Below the pieces are notes generated by a model. That model saw only the letters and a list, made by a program, of their open reading frames with translations, was not told the DNA's origin and ran no database searches. A program made the translations under genes and the position numbers. From Adlercreutzia equolifaciens DSM 19450 (GTDB lineage Bacteria; Actinomycetota; Coriobacteriia; Coriobacteriales; Eggerthellaceae): DNA of 64,000 nucleotides. Of the stretch, positions 23,835 through 31,924 are shown in pieces (positions within the stretch are counted from its first letter, which is position 1; each line of letters opens with the position of its first letter). The stretch spans positions 2,604,001 to 2,668,000 of the forward strand of contig NC_022567.1 of NCBI RefSeq assembly GCF_000478885.1, read 5' to 3'.

Positions 23835-24503
23835 CTAACGGTACAGGGCGATCCGGAGAAGCGCGAACAGCGTTTCGTCGAGCGGCTTGTGGTGCCGCGC
23901 CGCATCGATCATGGTTTCCCATACAAGATCGCAAAGCAGATCGGGAGCAAGGGAGCCTTTCAGACGCTCACGGCGCACGGCAGGGTCACGCTGAAGCGCC
24001 ACTTGCAAGCCGAGACGCGCATGGGCAAAGCTCTCTGCTTCACGGCGGCGGGCCACCGCCAAGTCATAGGCCCCGAGCGCCGTCAGGCCGTCGAGAAAAT
24101 CGCTGCGAAACTCTTCGAGAGCGCGAGCCATCTCGCCCGCCAACTGTCGGCAAAACTCGACGAAATCGCAAGAATCGCCCGCGCGGGCGTCGGCCTGTTG
24201 GATGCTGGCGCAATTCCCGGTATCAGCATGCGCAGTCGTGCCGGCGTCCCCTTCTTCCAAATCTGCAACGCCTCCCGCGGTTACCGCACCCATACGATCA
24301 GAAAAGGCACGCTGCCAAAACCGCCCCACCACATCGTTCACCAAATCCGATTTCGTCGGGTACGAGTTATACACCGTGCCCACGGCCACGCCACACGCCG
24401 CCGCCACCGCGCGAATGCTGAGCGCGCCAAGCCCCTTTGTCGTGGCGATCTCGTACGCCGCATCGAGAATTTGCTCCTTGCTGATCACTGGACGATTACC
24501 CAT
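23835..24503 (-). CDS. TetR-family transcriptional regulator
   Basis: A 222-residue regulator. Residues 8-55 form the TetR helix-turn-helix: ISKEQILDAAYEIATTKGLG, SIRAVAAACGVAVGTVYNSY, then PTKSDLVNDVV. The rest is the variable ligand domain. The ribosome site is GGGAGAAGG. It is divergent from the HsmA gene. An almost perfect 28-bp palindrome in the shared gap (24637-24664) is the likely operator, so it probably represses the membrane-protein gene and perhaps itself. The ligand is unknown. Confidence 0.93.
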   Translation of the reverse strand: MGNRPVISKEQILDAAYEIATTKGLGALSIRAVAAACGVAVGTVYNSYPTKSDLVNDVVGRFWQRAFSDRMGAVTAGGVADLEEGDAGTTAHADTGNCASIQQADARAGDSCDFVEFCRQLAGEMARALEEFRSDFLDGLTALGAYDLAVARRREAESFAHARLGLQVALQRDPAVRRERLKGSLAPDLLCDLVWETMIDAARHHKPLDETLFALLRIALYR

Positions 24504-24636
24504 AGCGCACCTTCTCCCGCTTAAGATGAATCCCGTTCATTATGCCCGGTATTCGTGAACAGCAGAAAACAAAGCTGTGAAAACCTTGCGAATCCGCGCA
24601 TTCGGCCTTGCGGTTCCTCCCCTCGGTCTCTATTGT

Positions 24637-24664
24637 GAACATAGTTCATTAATGAACGATGTTC
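24637..24664. promoter_or_regulatory. TetR operator
   Basis: A 28-bp palindrome: the arms GAACATAGTTCATT and AATGAACGATGTTC match at 13 of 14 pairs. It lies 45 bases before the HsmA start. A weaker related dyad (GTTCA...TGAAC, 24535-24560) sits next to the TetR start and could serve autoregulation. Confidence 0.8.
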
Positions 24665-24708
24665 AAGTTAAAGGTGAATCGTCGCTCAATCTAACCGAAA
24701 GGATTCTC

Positions 24709-25233
24709 ATGTCTGCAGAGTTGGTATTCGCCTCCGTCGCCATCTCGTTGGCGCTCTTTTTCTATACCTGGGGCGTCTTCGGCGAGCGCCGCGGCGGCAC
24801 CCTGAGCCTGAAGCACGTGCTGCTGTTCTGGATCGGCCTTGCGTGCGACACCACCGGCACCCTCACTATGAGCAACATCGCCAGCCAATCAGCGGCCTCC
24901 GGCTTCGGCATCCATGCCATCACGGGCGTCGTGGCCATCGTGCTCATGCTGGTGCATGCGCTCTGGGCCACCTTCACCTATAAACGCGGCAGCCAGCAGG
25001 CACGTCGCCGCTTCCACACCTTCAGCACCGTGGTATGGCTAGCGTGGCTCGTGCCCTATATCATTGGCATGCTCGTGGGCATCCCCGCCATCCACCTGCA
25101 GGCCGTGTGCGCCATCGGCACCAGCGTCATCATCGTGGCAATCTTGGCTGTCATTTTGTTCGCAAAAGGACGCAAGAAGAATGATCGCGGCGGAAAGAGT
25201 CGCGGCACCAGCCCCCACGCGATTTCGCACTAG
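24709..25233 (+). CDS. HsmA-family (TIGR03987) membrane protein
   Basis: A 174-residue integral membrane protein; the start MSAELVFASVAISLALFFYT is placed at 24709 after AAAGGA. Five hydrophobic helices are visible (about 3-20, 38-58, 70-92, 108-130, 138-160). The LALFFYTWGVFGER and LKHVLLFWIGLACDTTGTL motifs match the HsmA family as I remember it, whose members are linked to TetR regulators and have no settled function. Expression is probably controlled by the divergent TetR protein. Two hairpins follow the gene. Confidence 0.8.
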   Translation: MSAELVFASVAISLALFFYTWGVFGERRGGTLSLKHVLLFWIGLACDTTGTLTMSNIASQSAASGFGIHAITGVVAIVLMLVHALWATFTYKRGSQQARRRFHTFSTVVWLAWLVPYIIGMLVGIPAIHLQAVCAIGTSVIIVAILAVILFAKGRKKNDRGGKSRGTSPHAISH

Positions 25234-25337
25234 CGATAGGGTCGGGAAGATCGCACCGCTTCCCGACCCTATCGAATGCGCATCCCCCAACCAGGGGCTA
25301 CCTGCGAAAATGCCAAGTTGGCCCCTTTTGGGGGATG
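25234..25337. terminator. Two strong hairpins between convergent genes
   Basis: CGATAGGGTCGGGAAG pairs perfectly with CTTCCCGACCCTATCG (25234-25274, 16 bp, 9-base loop). A second hairpin pairs CATCCCCCAA with TTGGGGGATG (25281-25337). They lie between the 3' ends of the HsmA and MerR genes and probably terminate from both sides. Confidence 0.7.
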
Positions 25338-25363
25338 AGGTTTAGACGTTCCGCCTCTTCTTT

Positions 25364-26206
25364 CTACTGCTCGGCGCACCAGGCGATGAGGGCGTCGCGC
25401 AGGAAGGCCGTTGCGCCCTCGCCTGCCGCTTCGTCGTAGTAAGCCGTGAAGCGCTGGTCGGCCACATAGCCCTCGGCCAGAGCCGCGTGGGCCGCTGGCG
25501 AATAGGCTCCCTCGCCCCAGTGCATTTGCAGCCAGCGAGCGTGCATGGAGCACAGCTCCCGAGCCGCCTCACCCGTCGGATCGCCCGTCTCCTTCGCTGC
25601 AGCCAGCTGGTCAATGATAGCAGCTTCCAAAGCCTTGGCGTCGCTCCATTCCTCCTGGGACATGCCGGCCATGCGCTCATTGGCGGCATCCATGGCAGCG
25701 TCACCGTAAGCCTGCCGCACTTCGGCGCCGTAGCGCTCTTCGTTCTCGGCAATAGCTCGGGCCTTCATCCCTTCGAACCGCTCTTCATCAGTCATAGTGC
25801 ATCTTCCTTCCAGGGACGCGATGGTCTTCTCCACCGTTCCCACCAGGGTTTCCAATTCCTTTTGCCGCGCGCGCAATGTGGCAAGATGATTGACGAGCAC
25901 CCCGTGAAAGTCGAAATCGCCGTTGTCGAGGGCCACGCGAATGTCGCCCAAGGAAAGCCCGCAGGATCGAAGCAACAGAATCTGCTGCAACCGCTCAACA
26001 TCTGCCGCACCGTAACGACGATAGCCGCTGGCCGTGCGCTCGGGATGCAGCAGCCCCTCGTCCTCGTAATGGTGCAGCGCCCGCACCGTTACGCCGGCCA
26101 GCTTCGCCAGCGAACCCACGGTGTACGAGGCTTCTTCCGCTTGCGTCTTTGGCGCCTTTCGCATGCTTGGCATTTTGGCCGTTACCGCTTTTGCCTTTGC
26201 TGCCAC
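25364..26206 (-). CDS. MerR-family regulator with TipAS ligand domain
   Basis: A 280-residue regulator starting with GTG at 26206 (VAAKAKAVTAKMPSMRKAPK), supported by AAGGAG 8 bases before. After a basic tail of about 25 residues the MerR DNA-binding domain reads YTVGSLAKLAGVTVRALHHY, then EDEGLLHPERTASGYRRYG. A dimerisation helix follows (about 95-135). The C-terminal 140 residues are the TipAS domain (ERYGAEVRQAYGDAAMDAAN to AYYDEAAGEGATAFL), which in TipA binds thiopeptide antibiotics and in Mta-like proteins other drugs. It is probably a drug-responsive activator. The N-terminal extension is longer than usual. Confidence 0.92.
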   Translation of the reverse strand: MAAKAKAVTAKMPSMRKAPKTQAEEASYTVGSLAKLAGVTVRALHHYEDEGLLHPERTASGYRRYGAADVERLQQILLLRSCGLSLGDIRVALDNGDFDFHGVLVNHLATLRARQKELETLVGTVEKTIASLEGRCTMTDEERFEGMKARAIAENEERYGAEVRQAYGDAAMDAANERMAGMSQEEWSDAKALEAAIIDQLAAAKETGDPTGEAARELCSMHARWLQMHWGEGAYSPAAHAALAEGYVADQRFTAYYDEAAGEGATAFLRDALIAWCAEQ

Positions 26207-26332
26207 GTTCGCCTCTCCTTCACTCCCAGCACCTTCGCTTCCACTTCTTCGCAAGATCGCTCATCTCGCCTTGTCGAAACCAGCATAAACCCTCACGCTC
26301 CGTAAGGGTCAAGGGCTTTCGAAAGATTTTGC

Positions 26333-26461
26333 AGCCACAAATTGACGGTTCTTTCTGAACAACCGTGATTTTGAGGCTAGAAAAGACCCACTTTCTCGCA
26401 AATGGGCAAAAAGACAGCCCCGAATCGACGGCTCCTCCGTAAATACCGTCGATTCGGGGCT
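26333..26461. repeat. Paired 46-bp hairpin element, copy 1
   Basis: Two hairpins, each exactly 46 bp and each running from AGCC to GGCT, lie at 26333-26378 and 26416-26461 with 37 bases between them. The second has perfect 16-bp arms (AGCCCCGAATCGACGG/CCGTCGATTCGGGGCT). The same arrangement occurs in inverted orientation at 48687-48816. This copy sits between the start of the MerR gene and the end of the SRAP gene; on the minus strand the second hairpin is followed by a TCTTTTT run, so it may also terminate the SRAP transcript. Confidence 0.7.
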
Positions 26462-26492
26462 TAAAATTTCCGGGCACTTCTCTTGCACCACG

Positions 26493-26540
26493 GCTCAACG
26501 CCACTCTCGCTCAGCGCCGCCACTGCTCAGCGCCGCCACC
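26493..26540. repeat. Short tandem repeats, 16-bp unit
   Basis: GCTCAGCGCCGCCACT and GCTCAGCGCCGCCACC follow directly (26509-26540), preceded by a degenerate copy from 26493. They lie downstream of the SRAP gene. Nothing else was seen in the rest of this gap. Confidence 0.55.
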
Positions 26541-26622
26541 TAAGTCGCCGGATCGACTGGCAGGCTTAGCGCCCTTCGGAGCAGCTCATAGCTCGCTACT
26601 TCCTCAACAGCCAACTATGAGC

Positions 26623-27375
26623 TTAGAACAGCGCCATTTGGTCGGGGTCGGCGGGACGCCGGGTGGGAGCGGGCTCTTCCTGGGCTTTCAGAGATACGGG
26701 AACGTGACGGGCGAGGAGATCGCGAGCGTCGGTGGAACGATCCAGCCACGCTAAGGCTTCCGGCGCCGTCAGCGAGAGGGGCATGCGGCTGTGCACGCGT
26801 CCCACCACGGCGTCGGGCTCGCAGGTGACCAGCACGAAGCGGTCGTTCAAGCACAGTCCCGCCAGCAGAAGTGCCGTGCCGCCCGCATTTGAGAACCGAT
26901 ATTGCGGCTTGCGACCGCGCGCCCCCTCATCGACATTCCGCGTCTCGTAGAAGGCCCGCACAGGCACGATGCACCGACCGTCTTCGATAGCCTGGTTCCA
27001 CAGGCCCGACCCTGACAGCGCCGACTCGATGCGCGCATTGAACACGAGCCCTCGTTTCCAGGAAACGTCGACGCCCCACAAAAGGTCGATCCGCGCCAAA
27101 TCGCCACCACAGTCACCGGCAAAGGAACCTCCCTCGCCGTCGGAAACCAAATCGCCTTCGACCCGCTCGCCTTCCATCACAATGACCGAGCTTTCTGCGC
27201 CGGGATAGCAATCGAGGGCATCGAAGGACACATCCACCGGCCGGCCAAACGCTAGCGGCACCACCGCCGTCGCAGCTGTCGAACCACCCGCGTTCAGCGC
27301 CCGCCGCACGGCCCGCAGCCAATCGAGCACCGCATCGGCCTCTTCCCCGCTCACCATCTCAAACCGATGACACAC
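26623..27375 (-). CDS. SRAP/HMCES-family DNA-protein crosslink protein (YedK-like)
   Basis: A 250-residue protein that shields abasic sites in single-stranded DNA by a covalent link through Cys2 after removal of Met1. It begins MCHRF (GTG start at 27375). Active-site elements are visible: Asn113 in VFNARIESA, Glu144 in AFYET and His195 in HSRMPLSL. A glycine/acid-rich insert at about 70-92 makes it longer than E. coli YedK. The last five residues, QMALF, fit the beta-clamp binding consensus, which would tether the protein to the replisome. It is a single gene with no LexA-type box recognised upstream. Confidence 0.92.
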   Translation of the reverse strand: MCHRFEMVSGEEADAVLDWLRAVRRALNAGGSTAATAVVPLAFGRPVDVSFDALDCYPGAESSVIVMEGERVEGDLVSDGEGGSFAGDCGGDLARIDLLWGVDVSWKRGLVFNARIESALSGSGLWNQAIEDGRCIVPVRAFYETRNVDEGARGRKPQYRFSNAGGTALLLAGLCLNDRFVLVTCEPDAVVGRVHSRMPLSLTAPEALAWLDRSTDARDLLARHVPVSLKAQEEPAPTRRPADPDQMALF

Positions 27376-27537
27376 AACGGCCCCCTTCGGATTCGCGCCC
27401 GCACGCTTTCTCGCCCCAAACTCGCAGCTGAATAAGACCTATCCGGAAGATACTGTTTTGCAATATGCGTGAGCTTGATCTGCAGAACCCGTGCTGTAGC
27501 GAAATCTATTAAATATAGACAGGTCGTAGAAATATAC

Positions 27538-27613
27538 CAAGTATAGTAAATATAGCAAATCTATTTTTCGGACGAAGTATAGCAAATATAATTCTCAAGC
27601 GAAGTATAGCGAA
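27538..27613. repeat. AT-rich direct repeats, GAAGTATAGCRAA
   Basis: CAAGTATAGTAAA (27538), GAAGTATAGCAAA (27574) and GAAGTATAGCGAA (27601) recur in a strikingly AT-rich stretch just upstream of the ArsC-family gene. Related TAG(C/T)RAAAT pieces begin at about 27496. They could be regulator half-sites or iteron-like repeats. Confidence 0.5.
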
Positions 27614-27652
27614 CGCAACCCATCGGGCTGCGCGTGAGAAAGCGAGGGCGTC

Positions 27653-28018
27653 ATGGCCGCCGATGTTCTGTTCTTGGAATACCCGAAGTGCTCCACCTGC
27701 CAGAAGGCTAAGAAGTGGCTGGACGCGCACGGCGTGACCTATGCCGACCGGCACATCGTGGAGGACAATCCCACGGCCGACGAGCTGCGCGCGTGGCACG
27801 AGCGGAGCGGGCTGCCCCTCAAGCGCTTCTTCAACACGAGCGGCATGCTCTACCGCGAGATGGAGCTGTCGAAGAAGTTGCCCGAGATGTCCGAAGACGA
27901 GCAATACGCCCTGCTCGCCACCAACGGCATGCTCGTAAAGCGCCCCCTGCTGGTCACTGCCGACACCGTCATCCCTGGCTTCAAGGAAGCCTCCTGGGAA
28001 GAGGCGCTGGGAGTTTAG
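27653..28018 (+). CDS. ArsC/Spx-family thioredoxin-fold protein
   Basis: A 121-residue cytosolic protein of the ArsC/Spx/MgsR family. It begins MAADVLFLEYPKCSTCQKAK, with Cys-Ser-Thr-Cys at about 14-17, and continues RFFNTSGMLYREMELSKKLP and GMLVKRPLLV, where the last segment holds the family's RP cis-proline motif. True arsenate reductases have one N-terminal cysteine followed by R; the CxxC here points to the broader group annotated as arsenate reductase family protein. No arsenic resistance genes are near. AT-rich direct repeats lie directly upstream. Confidence 0.85.
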   Translation: MAADVLFLEYPKCSTCQKAKKWLDAHGVTYADRHIVEDNPTADELRAWHERSGLPLKRFFNTSGMLYREMELSKKLPEMSEDEQYALLATNGMLVKRPLLVTADTVIPGFKEASWEEALGV

Positions 28019-28078
28019 AGCAACGACGAAACTGCGGACGAAACCGCAGGTATCTCAGATAAGCAAAGCTGACAGCTA

Positions 28079-28122
28079 AATCGGCCCGGCCTTCCCGCTA
28101 ACGCGGGCCGACCGGGCCGATT
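28079..28122. terminator. Hairpin between convergent genes
   Basis: AATCGGCCCGG pairs perfectly with CCGGGCCGATT, with an inner CCCGC/GCGGG stem. It lies between the ends of the ArsC-family gene and the leftward secreted-protein gene and can terminate from both sides, although the T-runs are short. Confidence 0.6.
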
Positions 28123-28155
28123 CATGAAATAGCAAGTAGAGGGGAGGCTTGCTAT

Positions 28156-28647
28156 TTACCGAGATTGGGCAAGTGCTGCCAGAGCCTCAAGGCTCACCCC
28201 CGAGACTTCAGCTTGCGCTACCGCCCCGCCACCCGGAGCATTGGAAGCGCAGGAGCACCCGATGATCTTGGCCAAGTCTCCTTCCTCGAGCATCTGCTCG
28301 GGAACCGTCCACGAAAGCCCATCGACGCCTCTCACCATCAGATCGCTTGTCACGGCGCGAACCGCGTAGTCGGGCAAAGACGCACAAAGCGTCGCAGCGG
28401 CCTTGGAGAAGATGCCGCTAATGTACTCGTTCGAACTTAGCGAATCCTGCGTATAGGCGAACGTACCGATAACTTTGGAAACAGCATCATGGCTCTCCGT
28501 CGCAACAATTTCCTGCGAGGCATCTTGGATCGCGACCGCGTCACAAGCCCCATTCGATTCGATGGCCATGGCTGGCGCAACTACGGCACTACTCGCAAGC
28601 ATCGCGCAACCAACAACTGCCGTGGCCTTTTTCACAGTCTTGCTCAT
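28156..28647 (-). CDS. Secreted hypothetical protein
   Basis: A 163-residue exported protein with a Sec signal peptide: MSKTVKKATAVVGCAMLASS, cleavage expected after PAMA (about 28). The mature part is mostly helical, with conserved-looking cysteines (NGACDAV, ATLCASL, IIGCSCASNAPGGG). I do not recognise the family. It begins 12 bases after the stop of the cytochrome/molybdopterin lipoprotein gene with a strong ribosome site (GGAAGGGGAG), so both are one operon and it may be a partner or maturation factor of that enzyme outside the membrane. Confidence 0.75.
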   Translation of the reverse strand: MSKTVKKATAVVGCAMLASSAVVAPAMAIESNGACDAVAIQDASQEIVATESHDAVSKVIGTFAYTQDSLSSNEYISGIFSKAAATLCASLPDYAVRAVTSDLMVRGVDGLSWTVPEQMLEEGDLAKIIGCSCASNAPGGGAVAQAEVSGVSLEALAALAQSR

Positions 28648-28659
28648 GATCTCCCCTTC

Positions 28660-30177
28660 CTACTCTTCCACAACCACATACACCGACGCGGCAGTCTGGG
28701 TATCGAAGCCACCCGCATCGCCAGGCTTCACCGACAGCATATACACGCCGGGCTCCGTAGGCGTCCACTTTGCCGTGAAGTACACCCATTGGTCTCCATC
28801 GAAGTCGGCAGGAACTTCGATATCAGTCCAGCTGTAGCCGTAGTCGGCGCTGAAGCGCACTGCCGAGGTGTGGTGCTCGTCGCACTGCGCCGCCCACACA
28901 TAGCCCTCCAACGTTACCGTATCGCCTAACTTGTAGGTTTGGCCGTCCTTACTCGGAGTCCAGAAGGCACTGTCCAGCGGATCGCAAATCTGGTTGTAGA
29001 TATCGGATCCCTCGGGCGGGAAGCCTGTGTACCAATCGTTCCAGCCCGTTTTGTCGGGACGCTCCTCTCCAATGAAGTCAATTTGCGTGAGATACTTCGT
29101 CCATGAATAGGCGGGCCATCCGGGAACCACGTAACGCAACGGTGCGCCCTCTTCTGGGGAAAGAGGCTCTCCATTCTGGGCCCAGGCGAGCATGGCCCCC
29201 TCGGCAAGATCCTCTTCAATCTGGCTGTACAACCCATTCATGAAGCCATCGGCCGTCGAGCGCTGCACCGTGACCATACCATCCTTCAAGCCACCGCACG
29301 CCTCAATTACATCTTCGAGCAGAACACCTGTGTACTCGATATTACCCACCTGCGTGCAATCGAATCCATTACCGGCGCAGATGGCGCAAGTCCCCTTGGT
29401 CACCTCTCCAAGCGCCTTCAATTCATCAAGCGTGAAAGTGCGAGGGTTGTTCACTCCACCGTCTACTTTCAACTCATAGGAAGCAGCATCGATATTTTCG
29501 ACCTGCCCGTTGACGCTGCAAAACAAATCCTCGAGAGAAGATGTGCGCTGATCGAGCTCCACGCTATCAAGTTGCCAATCATTGACCACATTGATGCCCG
29601 CGATGGTATCTCCTCCCGACACATTCCCGCGCAGGGCAATCCATTCCTGCCATTCGGGACTACCGACGTTCTCGGGGAAACCGCCCAGCTCACCGGTGTA
29701 GATGTACTCGTCGAAAAGAACCAACTCCCCATCATTGGTGGTCGCGTGACACGTGAAGCAGTTGCCCGTGAACGCTTGGTTATTGTAATGCGCCTGATGG
29801 ATTGCTTCTCCGATCATGGGACCACCGCCAATGGCTTGGGGTCGATGACAGGTCATGCAGTCAGTGACCTTCGTTCCCTGTCCATAGGCCGCCAGATCTT
29901 TATAGGGCAGATGCTGTCGATACCCTGAAACGAGCGAGTATAAATCGTCGCCATGGCACGACCCACAACCGCGATTGCCGGCATTGATAAAGTTTGTCGT
30001 ATAATCGGCCTCGGGAAGAAAACCCGAGTCACGCTCCGTCGATCCCGATTGAGCCAAGGTGGTTGGCTCGGGCTCGGCAGCTTCCACCTCGCGCGTTTGC
30101 GGCTGGCAAGCTGCCAGGCAGAAGACAGCCAACGACAGCATCAGAACGATTATTCCAACGATGCGTTTTCTCTTCAT
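28660..30177 (-). CDS. Three-haem cytochrome c / sulfite-oxidase-like lipoprotein
   Basis: A 505-residue lipoprotein (lipobox LAAC, Cys24), so it is anchored outside the membrane. Residues 65-150 carry three CxxCH haem sites: CGSCH (71-75), CMTCH (107-111) and CFTCH (140-144). Residues about 195-370 are a sulfite-oxidase-type molybdopterin domain, with the molybdenum-ligand Cys267 in ICAGNG and later LRYVVPGWPAYSWTKYL. The C-terminal ~110 residues form the immunoglobulin-like Mo-co dimerisation domain (VTLEGYVWAAQCDEHHTSAV). Electrons would pass between the haems and Mo. The substrate is not clear; sulfite or another oxyanion or S/N-oxide is possible. The divergent LuxR protein is the likely regulator. 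Confidence 0.88.
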   Translation of the reverse strand: MKRKRIVGIIVLMLSLAVFCLAACQPQTREVEAAEPEPTTLAQSGSTERDSGFLPEADYTTNFINAGNRGCGSCHGDDLYSLVSGYRQHLPYKDLAAYGQGTKVTDCMTCHRPQAIGGGPMIGEAIHQAHYNNQAFTGNCFTCHATTNDGELVLFDEYIYTGELGGFPENVGSPEWQEWIALRGNVSGGDTIAGINVVNDWQLDSVELDQRTSSLEDLFCSVNGQVENIDAASYELKVDGGVNNPRTFTLDELKALGEVTKGTCAICAGNGFDCTQVGNIEYTGVLLEDVIEACGGLKDGMVTVQRSTADGFMNGLYSQIEEDLAEGAMLAWAQNGEPLSPEEGAPLRYVVPGWPAYSWTKYLTQIDFIGEERPDKTGWNDWYTGFPPEGSDIYNQICDPLDSAFWTPSKDGQTYKLGDTVTLEGYVWAAQCDEHHTSAVRFSADYGYSWTDIEVPADFDGDQWVYFTAKWTPTEPGVYMLSVKPGDAGGFDTQTAASVYVVVEE

Positions 30178-30333
30178 TGTTTCTCCTCCTTCTCATAGAA
30201 GTTGTTCATAGGCACAGCCTCCTGCGGAACCACCTCCTTACTATTCCGCTGCACTTTCAACCTTAATCTCGGCTAACAAATTCGTCTTGAGCAAAACAGA
30301 CGGGTCTTTTCACGCATCTACGCAACCATTACG

Positions 30334-30362
30334 TAGGCAAAGAAAAAAACAACCCGTATACT
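30334..30362 (+). promoter_or_regulatory. Promoter of the LuxR gene, with a small dyad
   Basis: TATACT (30357-30362) is preceded at 17 bases by TAGGCA (30334-30339), a weak -35 box typical of an activated promoter. The dyad CTACG-N9-CGTAG (30318-30336) overlaps the -35 position and could be a regulator site shared with the divergent lipoprotein operon. Confidence 0.4.
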
Positions 30363-30394
30363 CGGAATCGTTCAACTGAAGCAGAGGGGGAGCC

Positions 30395-31861
30395 ATGGCA
30401 GAACAACCGGAAGACAAGGAAGCCAGAATAACACTGCCTATTAGCGCATCGTCTGCGCTGCTCGCCATGGGCTTTGGCCTTTGGTGGGCTTGGACGGATT
30501 CGTTTTACTTGGCATCGCCGGGAGCAAGCCCTTCAGCCACCTCCATGATTCCTTCCGAGAGATGCTTCATCTCCCTAGGCTGCGGCCTGGCTCTCATCGC
30601 TCTCCTGCTGAAACAAAAACGCCAAAAGGAGAGAATACCTAGGGGAATCGTCTGGGCGTCTGCGCTGTGCATGAGCATGCTGCCTTTCATAGCGCGCGTC
30701 ATCTCTCTTTATACAGAGGAATCATCATGGCGAGTTCTTCTGCTACTCGTTGCCGGATTTGCATCTGCACCGCTCTTCCTCGAGTGGCTGTCGAAAATCG
30801 CCAGCACCTCGGACGAGCCATCACTTATTGTTCCTCTCGCCCTCGTTGTCGATGTTGCGGTCAACGGCTTGGCATACTTGCTCGGCGCCACCCTACCTTC
30901 TGCGAAATACTCTGTACTTCAACTTGTTTTGCCCCTTGTCTCAGCTGTCGTCTTTGCAAAAACGAAGCCAATTTCCTCTGGCAACAAACCCTATGCCCAA
31001 ACCACTGCGAAAGAGCATGCACCCCACGGCGCAACTCCTTGGATCTTGCTCGCAGGATCGCTTCTATTCGCGTTTGATTTCGCCTTGCTCCTTGAGTGCA
31101 TCTCGTCGATCCCAGAAAGCGCATCTGCTCTTCAATCCCTGCGCCTCTTAGGACCTCTAGCCTCCGCCGCACTCTTTATCACTATAGAAAATATCCTGCA
31201 CAAAAGAGGCAGTCTGAGCTGGGGACTCAAATTCATCGTGACGCCCTCACTTGCCATGGGCTTCCTCGCCCTCCCCGTCATCGGTTTCCAGATGCCCGCC
31301 CTCTCATGCATGATCACGTGGATTGGCATTGATTACTTTGTCTTGACGTTCTTCACGCTTCTCTGTCAGATCATTCGGCGAGTCCAAATACCTGCTCGCT
31401 CGCTTCTCGCCCAGGGCATAGCCAGCAATTGCATTGGTCTTGCACTGGGAGCGTTCGCAGGGAAAGCCATTTGCATGATGGTCAACCCATCGCCGCTCTT
31501 GTTCTCGATAATCGCCCTCGTCGTTGTCACTTCCATTATCTGGATCGCCTTCTGGATGATCGATGACCGAAAAGTCGACACCCTTTGGGGCCTCGACAAA
31601 AAACCGGCACAGCTTGTTCACGACGAACGTATTTGTCAATGCTGCGATGCCATTGCCGCAACCTATGGACTCACCCCACGCGAGCACGAGATCATCGTCA
31701 TGCTTGCCCATAACCGCACCGTGAACGATATCGCTGGCGATCTGATCATCTCCGTCCGAACCGTAAACACACACATGAACAATATCTACGGGAAGCTCGA
31801 TATCCACTCGCGCAACGAGTTATCCGATCTGCTGAGATCCACGCAAAGCGACATGCGGTAG
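30395..31861 (+). CDS. LuxR-family regulator with multi-helix membrane domain
   Basis: A 488-residue protein. The first ~400 residues are a membrane domain of about 12 hydrophobic helices (for example ISASSALLAMGFGLWWAWTD, PLALVVDVAVNGLAYLLGA). The C-terminal ~65 residues are a LuxR/GerE helix-turn-helix: YGLTPREHEIIVMLAHNRTV, ISVRTVNTHMNNIYGKLDIH, RNELSDLL. This membrane-LuxR architecture is abundant in Eggerthellaceae, next to respiratory reductase genes. It is divergent from the molybdopterin lipoprotein operon and probably controls it in response to a substrate sensed in the membrane. Confidence 0.9.
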   Translation: MAEQPEDKEARITLPISASSALLAMGFGLWWAWTDSFYLASPGASPSATSMIPSERCFISLGCGLALIALLLKQKRQKERIPRGIVWASALCMSMLPFIARVISLYTEESSWRVLLLLVAGFASAPLFLEWLSKIASTSDEPSLIVPLALVVDVAVNGLAYLLGATLPSAKYSVLQLVLPLVSAVVFAKTKPISSGNKPYAQTTAKEHAPHGATPWILLAGSLLFAFDFALLLECISSIPESASALQSLRLLGPLASAALFITIENILHKRGSLSWGLKFIVTPSLAMGFLALPVIGFQMPALSCMITWIGIDYFVLTFFTLLCQIIRRVQIPARSLLAQGIASNCIGLALGAFAGKAICMMVNPSPLLFSIIALVVVTSIIWIAFWMIDDRKVDTLWGLDKKPAQLVHDERICQCCDAIAATYGLTPREHEIIVMLAHNRTVNDIAGDLIISVRTVNTHMNNIYGKLDIHSRNELSDLLRSTQSDMR

Positions 31862-31924
31862 CGGGGAGAGAAAGATGGCGGCTCGTGCTACAATAGCCCG
31901 AAGTCATCAGCGGGAAGGTGGGCC

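Noticed and set aside
27496..27613. CRISPR array
   Set aside because: The repeats are short, unequal in spacing and imperfect; no spacers of constant length and no cas genes in the window.
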